5,260 bases of DNA from Emcibacteraceae bacterium (GTDB taxonomy: Bacteria; Pseudomonadota; Alphaproteobacteria; Sphingomonadales; Emcibacteraceae): contig JAESUD010000325.1 in NCBI GenBank assembly GCA_016763335.1, forward strand, positions 1 through 5,260. The letters run 5' to 3'. The notes beneath the pieces were generated by a model, which was not told the origin of the DNA, ran no database searches, and saw only the letters and a list, made by a program, of their open reading frames with translations. Both the position numbers and the translations under genes were made by a program. Below are positions 1 through 3,970 of this stretch, piece by piece; position 1 is the first letter of the stretch, and every line of letters begins with the position of its first letter.

Positions 1-55
1 GATCGGGAAACAATGTCGCCTGAAAACGGTCTTCTCCTTCAATAAAGTTTGTCAT
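1..55 (-). CDS. IS1182-family transposase, N-terminal fragment (cut by window edge)
   Basis: Reading leftwards from an ATG at 55, the frame stays open to base 1 and gives 18 residues, MTNFIEGEDRFQATLFPD. This matches the characteristic opening of IS1182-family transposases, which typically begin with a short lead, then IEGEDR, a Q two or so residues on, and LFP followed by D or E. The gene continues outside the window, so the DDE catalytic domain cannot be seen and it is impossible to say whether the copy is intact. A GGGGA stretch a few bases upstream (about 62-66 on the minus strand) could serve as ribosome binding site. The family assignment rests on recalled motif similarity over only 18 residues; the alternative is a chance short ORF, which the good IEGEDR/LFP match makes less likely. 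Confidence 0.6.
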   Translation of the reverse strand, partial: MTNFIEGEDRFQATLFPD

Positions 56-137
56 CAGTAATCCCCAATATGGTAAAAAAACAACTATAGCAGAGAGGGA
101 AGACTTTTCACACAGTCTGGGTCGAAAGCAGACATTT
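56..137. other. Noncoding stretch, probably containing the IS end
   Basis: No gene is visible here. If the left-edge ORF is a transposase, its upstream region and one terminal inverted repeat should lie in this interval, because the hairpin from 138 looks like host sequence ending the neighbouring operon. The partner terminal repeat is outside the window, so the exact boundary and any target duplication cannot be identified. The segment around 110-136 (with CAGTCTGGG and AAAGCAGACAT) is not explained by anything else I can name. Confidence 0.35.
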
Positions 138-171
138 AAACGGGCTACGATGTTTCCACGGTAGCCCGTTT
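138..171 (-). terminator. Hairpin, likely terminator of the marR cassette
   Basis: A perfect 11-bp inverted repeat, AAACGGGCTAC (138-148) and GTAGCCCGTTT (161-171), encloses a 12-nt loop. It begins 39 bases past the stop codon of the minus-strand membrane protein gene, the expected place for an intrinsic terminator. The GC-rich core of five consecutive G/C pairs favours this. The T-tract after the stem on the minus strand is short (GTTT then AAATG), so termination may be partial. The symmetric AAA/TTT flanks would let it work in both directions and insulate the operon from the transposase region. Confidence 0.65.
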
Positions 172-210
172 CACTAGATTGATTATTTTATGTTAAATTG
201 TCTCGATGCA

Positions 211-681
211 TTATCTTTTCTTTCTGACCAGTCGAACAAATATCATGAAGTGGCTGACCAGTAATAAGGGCACCCATAAGGTTGGGATATACCAGGCGCC
301 TGCTAGGAACGGGACGGCTTCTGGGTGGCTTAGGGCTGCTAATAAATCGACAGTGCCGACTATATTAAATACCCATACCAATGCTAGTACACCTGACCAA
401 CCGGCTCTTAGCGCGATCATGGTAATTATAGCAAGTATGGCAGATAATAAATCGCCGTAGGCTGTTGTTACGGCGAAACTGCTTGGTAATGTTTCCATGA
501 CGACACCGGGAACAAGAAACACCATACCAACATGACGAGAGGCATGCGGGAGGGTTAACCAGAATAAAGATTTGTTAAGCGATAAACCTTCTAAGGCAGG
601 GGCTAATATCCACTTTGCCAATAAGCTCCATACAAGAATACTAAAGAAGACCTGTAATATAAAAATTGTTAAAATATCCAT
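211..681 (-). CDS. Multi-pass inner membrane protein of unknown function
   Basis: 156 residues, strongly hydrophobic, with membrane segments at about 5-24, 76-92, 95-116 and 131-150, and a further hydrophobic stretch at about 50-62. The C-terminus is short and very basic (VRLVRKKR), expected to stay in the cytoplasm. Motif-like blocks are LPHASRHVGMVFLVPGVV (44-61), AYGDLL (74-79) and WVFNIVGTVDLL (103-114). I recall similar blocks in uncharacterised bacterial membrane proteins, but no function is known to me. The polar His/Arg residues within the 45-50 block could mark a functional site. The start ATG overlaps the stop of the upstream small gene by one base (TAATG), so the two are probably translationally coupled; a GGGA motif 11 bases upstream may also help initiation. 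It is the last gene of the marR cassette and is followed by the 138-171 hairpin. Confidence 0.85.
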   Translation of the reverse strand: MDILTIFILQVFFSILVWSLLAKWILAPALEGLSLNKSLFWLTLPHASRHVGMVFLVPGVVMETLPSSFAVTTAYGDLLSAILAIITMIALRAGWSGVLALVWVFNIVGTVDLLAALSHPEAVPFLAGAWYIPTLWVPLLLVSHFMIFVRLVRKKR

Positions 682-890
682 TATTTTATCCCAACTTTAT
701 GGGGTGCTTCTAAATGTTTAATTTTAGATTTTAACTTGGCAACTTCATTGATGAGATAGTCCTGTTTTGCATATGAATATTCTTGAGGTCTGTAACTCAT
801 TGTTTGATCAAACGTGATTAGCCAATTCCAAATTGTTTTTAGAAGGGATGGCTTTTGCAGTGTTATTATATTTTCATTTTGAGTAGTCAT
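681..890 (-). CDS. Small hypothetical protein with C-terminal coiled-coil-like segment
   Basis: 69 residues starting MTTQNENIITLQ. An in-frame ATG exists at 932, but I chose 890 because a good Shine-Dalgarno AAAGGA lies 7 bases upstream. The longer version would also run through the palindromic region at 904-943. The N-terminal part has an aromatic/aliphatic amphipathic stretch (LLKTIWNWLITFD, about 20-32). After a polar linker comes LINEVAKLKSKIKHLE (about 45-60), whose hydrophobic spacing fits a short coiled coil. There is no signal peptide and no true membrane span; it may associate with the membrane or with the 4-5 helix membrane protein encoded immediately downstream, to which it is coupled by a TAATG overlap. 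I recognise no named family and assign no function. Confidence 0.7.
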   Translation of the reverse strand: MTTQNENIITLQKPSLLKTIWNWLITFDQTMSYRPQEYSYAKQDYLINEVAKLKSKIKHLEAPHKVGIK

Positions 891-903
891 ATTGATTTCC
901 TTT
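883..903 (-). promoter_or_regulatory. Ribosome binding site deciding the start of the small gene
   Basis: On the minus strand AAAGGA sits 7 bases before the ATG at 890, whereas the in-frame ATG at 932 is preceded only by the palindromic AT-rich region. This supports the 69-residue product over an 83-residue one. Confidence 0.6.
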
Positions 904-917
904 ATGTGTATTTGACA

Positions 918-932
918 AGTGTATATACACAT
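918..932. promoter_or_regulatory. Putative MarR operator, copy 2 (before the small gene)
   Basis: The sequence contains the perfect 12-bp palindrome GTGTATATACAC (919-930). The 15 bases 918-932 are identical to 1402-1416 in front of marR. It sits in the 57-base gap between the marR stop and the small-gene ATG. Flanking sequence adds more symmetry: TTTGACA (911-917) is the reverse complement of TGTCAAA (937-943), and ATGTGTA (904-910) of TACACAT (926-932). A TTGACA hexamer reads on the minus strand at 942-937, but its spacing to TATATA (927-922) is only 9, so a normal second promoter is not evident. Binding by the adjacent MarR is an inference from identity and position. Confidence 0.6.
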
Positions 933-947
933 ATAATGTCAAAAAAA

Positions 948-1397
948 TTAAATAATGTTATCAACCTCTGCGAGGTCGGATTGTAATTGGTTCCAAATAT
1001 TGGCGCCAAGTTGTTTTTTAAGTATGGTTTGGGCATCACGCCAAAGGGGTAGTGCTTCGCTTAAAATAGATACTCCCTTATCAGAAAGGTAAACCGATTT
1101 AGCGCGGCGGTAACCTTCTGCGGATACTGATATTAATTCATCGCGTTCAAGCGGTTTTAAATTCCTGGATAATGTTGTCCTTTCCATACTTAATAATTCA
1201 GCCAATTCGGTAAGGGTTACGGTATTGCTGCCGCCAACGACGGATAATAATGTAAACTGAGTTGGGGTAATTCCTACTGGCCTCATGGCTTCGTCATACA
1301 TACGTGTTACTTTACGGGTTGCCATGCGAAGTTTTCTACAAGCGCAGTTTCCTGCGACGTCAGTGGCTATTTGTTTCATAAGTTCATCTCTAGTCAT
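948..1397 (-). CDS. MarR-family winged-helix transcriptional regulator
   Basis: 149 residues from the ATG at 1397, a usual MarR length. The N-terminal helix carries Cys18 and Cys20 (NCACRKLRMATRKVTRMYD), a pattern seen in a common MarR subgroup. The winged helix-turn-helix follows at about 59-104, with the helix pair TLTELAELLSMERTTLSRNL (61-80) and the wing around EGYRRAKSVYLSDKG (94-108). C-terminal helices (about 110-149) would complete the dimer interface. MarR proteins bind palindromes as dimers and usually repress their own operon; here a 12-bp palindrome overlaps the apparent -10 of this gene and is repeated before the next gene. The two N-terminal cysteines could be redox-reactive, as in OhrR-type relatives, but this is only inference. 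The start is uncertain: no Shine-Dalgarno precedes 1397 and the promoter would give an almost leaderless mRNA. Met7 (1379) with upstream AGAGA is an alternative. The ligand is unknown. Confidence 0.93.
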   Translation of the reverse strand: MTRDELMKQIATDVAGNCACRKLRMATRKVTRMYDEAMRPVGITPTQFTLLSVVGGSNTVTLTELAELLSMERTTLSRNLKPLERDELISVSAEGYRRAKSVYLSDKGVSILSEALPLWRDAQTILKKQLGANIWNQLQSDLAEVDNII

Positions 1398-1401
1398 ATA
1401 T

Positions 1402-1416
1402 AGTGTATATACACAT
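1402..1416. promoter_or_regulatory. Putative MarR operator, copy 1 (over the marR promoter)
   Basis: The perfect 12-bp palindrome GTGTATATACAC (1403-1414) lies directly upstream of the marR start and within a 15-base identity to 918-932. The candidate -10 hexamer of the marR promoter (1411-1406) lies inside the palindrome, so a bound dimer would block RNA polymerase. This fits classical MarR autorepression; the protein-DNA pairing itself is inferred. Confidence 0.65.
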
Positions 1417-1433
1417 TATGAACTTTAAGTCAA
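1404..1433 (-). promoter_or_regulatory. Candidate promoter of the marR cassette
   Basis: On the minus strand TTGACT (1433-1428) is followed after 16 bases by TATATA (1411-1406), or after 18 by TATACA (1409-1404). Both spacings are acceptable for a sigma70-type promoter. Transcription would begin around 1397-1400, at or within a few bases of the annotated ATG, leaving essentially no leader. The -10 is embedded in the palindromic operator. Confidence 0.55.
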
Positions 1434-1465
1434 TATATTTTCTTTCATTTTATTAATTTATAATT

Positions 1466-1502
1466 ATGCCGAACCAAGTTTAGAAGAGCATTGGTTCGGC
1501 AT
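1466..1502 (-). terminator. Hairpin terminator downstream of the MAPEG gene
   Basis: A perfect 12-bp inverted repeat, ATGCCGAACCAA (1466-1477) and TTGGTTCGGCAT (1491-1502), encloses a 13-nt loop, 12 bases after the MAPEG stop codon. The T content after the stem on the minus strand is modest (AATTATAAATT), whereas the plus-strand side reads ATTTTAA. It separates the MAPEG transcript from the marR promoter that starts about 30 bases further on. Confidence 0.7.
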
Positions 1503-1514
1503 TTTAACCTTAAT

Positions 1515-1907
1515 TTACATTGACATAATAAGGGCATATATAATGTATGAAGCTGAAAACGTACTTAGTACAAATGCTGGTACGCGGACGAATGAAATAC
1601 CGGTATAATATAAAATAGCAAAAGCGACCCTGCCAATAACGAATAACATTGCCGCCGTTTCTGCTCCATTAAAATCCAGATTAGTGAGCGCCGCTGCGGC
1701 AAGTATTGGAACGCCATATGCGGCTGATTCTATTTGATTGGCGTAAGCGCGTTGTATGCGTAGGGCCAAGGGCGGTTTTTCGACGGTTCCCCGATTTGCT
1801 GAAAAACCAAAGCCGAAGCCCTGAGTGATATAGGTGGTCATAATTTCCAGACCAAGCATCAACAGGGTGATGATGCCAAATATGATAAGTGCTGAAATGA
1901 AAGACAT
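1515..1907 (-). CDS. MAPEG family membrane protein
   Basis: 130 residues, typical of bacterial MAPEG proteins (membrane-associated proteins in eicosanoid and glutathione metabolism). Four membrane helices are apparent at about 3-23, 62-76, 83-101 and 109-129. The family signature R-x-x-R-A-x-x-N-x-x-E is present at 50-60 (Arg50, Arg53, Asn57, Glu60), near the start of helix 2, where MAPEG enzymes bind glutathione. Arg93 and Tyr100/Tyr101 are further polar or aromatic residues in the helix 3 region. Characterised relatives are trimeric microsomal glutathione transferases or peroxidases, but many bacterial members have no demonstrated activity, so the substrate is unknown. The start is supported by AAGGA 8 bases upstream. 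The gene stands alone, divergent from a TetR regulator whose likely operator fills the spacer of its promoter, and ends at a 12-bp hairpin. Confidence 0.92.
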   Translation of the reverse strand: MSFISALIIFGIITLLMLGLEIMTTYITQGFGFGFSANRGTVEKPPLALRIQRAYANQIESAAYGVPILAAAALTNLDFNGAETAAMLFVIGRVAFAILYYTGISFVRVPAFVLSTFSASYIIYALIMSM

Positions 1908-2003
1908 AATATTTTTCCTTTGAAGATTTGAAGTTGCGATTTTTTGATATTTAAATTAAAATTCTGCTTGTGTTTTACGTTAATTTACACATACTAGTCA
2001 CAT

Positions 2004-2023
2004 GGATAGTTATATATCTATCC
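2004..2023. promoter_or_regulatory. Secondary inverted repeat sharing a half-site with the TetR operator
   Basis: GGATAG (2004-2009) and CTATCC (2018-2023) are inverted with an 8-base AT spacer. The right half is also the left half of the better palindrome at 2016-2035, so three GGATAG half-sites alternate in orientation over 30 bases. This may extend the regulator binding region over the -10 and start site of the MAPEG promoter. The role is inferred from symmetry only. Confidence 0.4.
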
Positions 2024-2041
2024 GATTGGATAGATTGTCAA
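2011..2041 (-). promoter_or_regulatory. Candidate MAPEG promoter
   Basis: On the minus strand a consensus -35 TTGACA (2041-2036) is followed after 17 bases by GATATA (2018-2013), or after 19 by TATATA (2016-2011). Transcription would start near 2005, giving a leader of roughly 100 bases before the MAPEG ATG at 1907. The spacer coincides almost exactly with the 20-bp palindrome at 2016-2035. Confidence 0.55.
2016..2035. promoter_or_regulatory. Putative TetR operator
   Basis: ATCTATCCGATTGGATAGAT has 8-bp arms around a 4-base centre, a size and layout typical of TetR-family operators. The 6-4-6 core (CTATCC, GATT, GGATAG) is arranged like the box reported for NemR (TAGACC-N4-GGTCTA), though the bases differ. 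It lies in the leader of the tetR gene and in the spacer of the divergent MAPEG promoter, so one bound regulator could control both genes. Assignment to the adjacent TetR is inferred from position. Confidence 0.65.
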
Positions 2042-2058
2042 TAAAGAAATTTATAAAT

Positions 2059-2655
2059 ATGTCACGTTCAAAAAAAGTTGATACGAAAACAGCCATAGAA
2101 TCTGCCATGGCACTGTTCTGGAAACAGGGATATAACAATCTGGGAACGCGTCAGATCGAGGAAGAAACAGGTATAACCCGGTTTACCTTGCAAACGTCTT
2201 ATGGCGGCAAAAAACCTTTATTTTTAATGTCTTTGGATGCTTATTTAGATACTTTTGAATTATATGCGGCGCCAAACATGGCCGATGGAAATCTTGATAC
2301 TATTGCAGATTGGTTTAATGATCGTGCCAAACCGAAGATGTTTGCTGAGGTTACTTGTTATGGATGCCTGTTATTAAATTCAACCGTTGAATTTGCTGCA
2401 CAAGATGTTGATGTAAATTTACGGGCAGATCGATTCTTCAAAATCGTAAGAAGCGGTTTTCATGCAGCCTTGAGTGCCGTTAAACAAAAAGGCGGCGTTT
2501 CTTCCGATTTTGAAGTGGCTGAAATGGCTGAAGTTCTGTTAAGCGCAGCAATAGGATTAAATATAATGATCAGGTCCGCTGGTGTTAATGCCGCAGGAAA
2601 AGATATGGCACAGTCCATTGGAAAAATGATAATGAATTGGCAAAACGATAAATAA
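2059..2655 (+). CDS. TetR/AcrR-family transcriptional regulator
   Basis: 198 residues from the ATG at 2059, the usual TetR length. An in-frame ATG at 2002 would add 19 residues, but that extension runs through the operator palindromes and the divergent promoter, so 2059 is preferred. The Shine-Dalgarno is weak (AAAGAAA). The DNA-binding domain occupies about residues 8-55: AIESAMALFWKQGYNN, then TRQIEEETGITRFTLQTSYGGKKPLF, where the recognition helix is GITRFTLQTSYG. The C-terminal ligand-binding and dimer domain contains VTCYGCLLLNSTVEFA, with Cys100 and Cys103; the GCLL-N-E pattern is common in this subgroup. NemR uses a cysteine in a comparable region to sense electrophiles, so thiol sensing is possible but unproven. 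It is divergent from the MAPEG gene, which is its most likely target. It converges with the trans-sulfuration gene, leaving 29 bases between stops. Confidence 0.92.
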   Translation: MSRSKKVDTKTAIESAMALFWKQGYNNLGTRQIEEETGITRFTLQTSYGGKKPLFLMSLDAYLDTFELYAAPNMADGNLDTIADWFNDRAKPKMFAEVTCYGCLLLNSTVEFAAQDVDVNLRADRFFKIVRSGFHAALSAVKQKGGVSSDFEVAEMAEVLLSAAIGLNIMIRSAGVNAAGKDMAQSIGKMIMNWQNDK

Positions 2656-2684
2656 TCAGAGCTACGGGCGGAATTGGCTTATTG

Positions 2685-3863
2685 TTATAGTGCCTGATCA
2701 ATATCATTAATTAAGTCATCGGTGGTTTCTATTCCGGTTGCGAAGCGTATCATTCCCATCGTAATGCCTTGTTTTTCAACGACCTCTTGTGGCAACCTGC
2801 CACCAAATAGTGCTGCTGGTTGAATGACAGTCGACGATACACCACCAAGGCTACTTGCGTTTCTTGCTAGGTTTAGGTTTTTAATAAAAGATTGCCCGGC
2901 ATCATATCCGCCTTTTAAATCAAAAGTGAGCAGGCCGCCATAACCGGACATCTGACTTTTTGCCAGTTTATGCTGAGGGTGATTTTTTAGACCGGGATAA
3001 TATACTTTTTCGACGGCGGCATGTTGTTCAAGATATTCGGCGATGGCCATTGCGTTTTTATTATGCTGCGCTATGCGCAGGCCAAGTGTTCTGATGCCGC
3101 GTAGGGCAAGCCATGAATTAAAGGGTGCCGCAACGGACCCCAATGTCATACTTAAATCCCATATCTTTTCCATGATTTCTGCTGATGCTGTGACGCTTCC
3201 TGAGAGCAAATCATGATGGCCGCCAATGTATTTCGTTGCGCTATGCATGACGATGTCGACACCAAAATCCATCGGTCGCTGATTAAGCGGGGTTGCGAAT
3301 GTATTGTCGCAAAATGTTAATATTCCATATGATTTTGCCAATTCGCACACCGCTTTAAAATCAGTGATATGCATCAACGGATTTACGGGCGTTTCTAAAA
3401 TAATTAGTTTGGTATTGGGTCTAATCGCTTGCTCAAATGCCTCAACGGATGTTTGATCAACCCGTGTTGAGGTCACACCTTGGGCAGGTAATATTTTATC
3501 AATCATTTCACCAATGCCAATATAATGGCAATTCTGAGCAACCACATGGTCCCCGGCTTTTAAGAAAGTCATCATGGTTGTGGATATGGCGGCCATGCCG
3601 GACGCAAACATCATCCCTGTTTCGCCGCCTTCTAATCCGGCAATTATTTTAGAAAGTCTGGAACTGGTTGGATTACCACGGCGGCTGTAAAATTTATCAC
3701 CGAGTGGCACATCAATTTCTTCGTAATGTTGTTCATCTTTTATGGCGTAATTTACAGATTGATGTATGGATGGCGAGATTGCCAAATCATCATCAAAATT
3801 TTCATCAAGGTTTAAAACTTGTGTATTTTGAGACCAAATTCTGTTGTCATATTTATCAGCCAT
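2685..3863 (-). CDS. PLP-dependent trans-sulfuration enzyme, cystathionine beta-lyase-like
   Basis: 392 residues, full length for the Cys/Met metabolism PLP enzyme family (cystathionine beta- and gamma-lyases, gamma-synthases, methionine gamma-lyase). Visible family motifs: phosphate-binding YSRRGNPT (59-66), SGMAAI (88-93), the ring-stacking Tyr114, LETPVNP (156-162), Asp186 in DNTFATP, the Schiff-base Lys211 in SATKYIGGHHDLLSG, and the carboxylate-binding Arg373. The overall pattern resembles cystathionine beta-lyases (MetC), which convert cystathionine to homocysteine, pyruvate and ammonia in the cytosol. The substrate-side region is unusual: most relatives have SLGGVES followed by HPA and MTH, but here it reads SLGGVSSTVIQPAALFGG (338-355), so specificity may differ. 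The region after Tyr114 (IGIGEMID) also departs from the usual YGGT. The ribosome site is weak (AAGAAAG, 7 bases before ATG). No operon partner is evident; the upstream PhoX gene is separated by an inverted repeat. Confidence 0.9.
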   Translation of the reverse strand: MADKYDNRIWSQNTQVLNLDENFDDDLAISPSIHQSVNYAIKDEQHYEEIDVPLGDKFYSRRGNPTSSRLSKIIAGLEGGETGMMFASGMAAISTTMMTFLKAGDHVVAQNCHYIGIGEMIDKILPAQGVTSTRVDQTSVEAFEQAIRPNTKLIILETPVNPLMHITDFKAVCELAKSYGILTFCDNTFATPLNQRPMDFGVDIVMHSATKYIGGHHDLLSGSVTASAEIMEKIWDLSMTLGSVAAPFNSWLALRGIRTLGLRIAQHNKNAMAIAEYLEQHAAVEKVYYPGLKNHPQHKLAKSQMSGYGGLLTFDLKGGYDAGQSFIKNLNLARNASSLGGVSSTVIQPAALFGGRLPQEVVEKQGITMGMIRFATGIETTDDLINDIDQAL

Positions 3864-3925
3864 ATCTGTGCTTTCTTATTATTAAATGATTAAATTCAAC
3901 AGTAAGAAAGATGTTTTATCAGTGC
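3864..3925 (-). promoter_or_regulatory. Leader of the trans-sulfuration gene, no riboswitch recognised
   Basis: This AT-rich stretch should carry the promoter if the upstream inverted repeat ends the PhoX transcript. The best hexamer pair I find is TTGCAC (3928-3923) and TACTGT 17 bases on (3905-3900), a weak match. I looked for the conserved core of SAM-II type leaders, which often precede methionine genes in alphaproteobacteria, and did not see it. Confidence 0.25.
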
Positions 3926-3960
3926 AATAAATACATTGTACTGATGGCAATGTATTTATT
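3926..3960. terminator. AT-rich inverted repeat between the PhoX and trans-sulfuration genes
   Basis: A perfect 13-bp inverted repeat, AATAAATACATTG (3926-3938) and CAATGTATTTATT (3948-3960), encloses a 9-nt loop. It begins 10 bases past the PhoX stop codon. The position suits a terminator, but the stem has few G/C pairs and no T-tract follows on the minus strand (GCACTGATAAAAC). An operator or RNA-stabilising hairpin is equally possible. An alternative hairpin uses overlapping bases (3919-3944). Confidence 0.45.
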
Positions 3961-3970
3961 AAGGGGTGAT

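Noticed and set aside
206..460. Plus-strand ORF of 84 codons
   Set aside because: It lies antisense inside the membrane protein gene, has a low-complexity, non-family-like translation and no ribosome site; treated as a shadow.
891..932. N-terminal extension of the small gene to an ATG at 932
   Set aside because: The extension overlaps the palindromic regulatory region, and a good Shine-Dalgarno supports the ATG at 890.
912..937. Plus-strand TTGACA and TATAAT pair
   Set aside because: The spacing is only 14 bases and no plus-strand gene follows; the hexamers are better explained by the inverted repeats there.
2002..2058. N-terminal extension of TetR to an ATG at 2002
   Set aside because: The 57 bases contain the operator palindromes and the divergent MAPEG promoter, and the product from 2059 already has normal TetR length.
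2656..2684. Bidirectional terminator between the convergent tetR and trans-sulfuration genes
   Set aside because: The 29-base gap shows no convincing stem-loop or T-tract.
3437..3889. Two plus-strand ORFs (3437-3652 and 3668-3889)
   Set aside because: Both are antisense to the well-supported trans-sulfuration gene and have implausible, Trp/His/Arg-rich translations.
3864..3970. SAM riboswitch before the trans-sulfuration gene
   Set aside because: None of the conserved SAM-II or SAM/SAH core elements I know is visible; only AT-rich inverted repeats are present.
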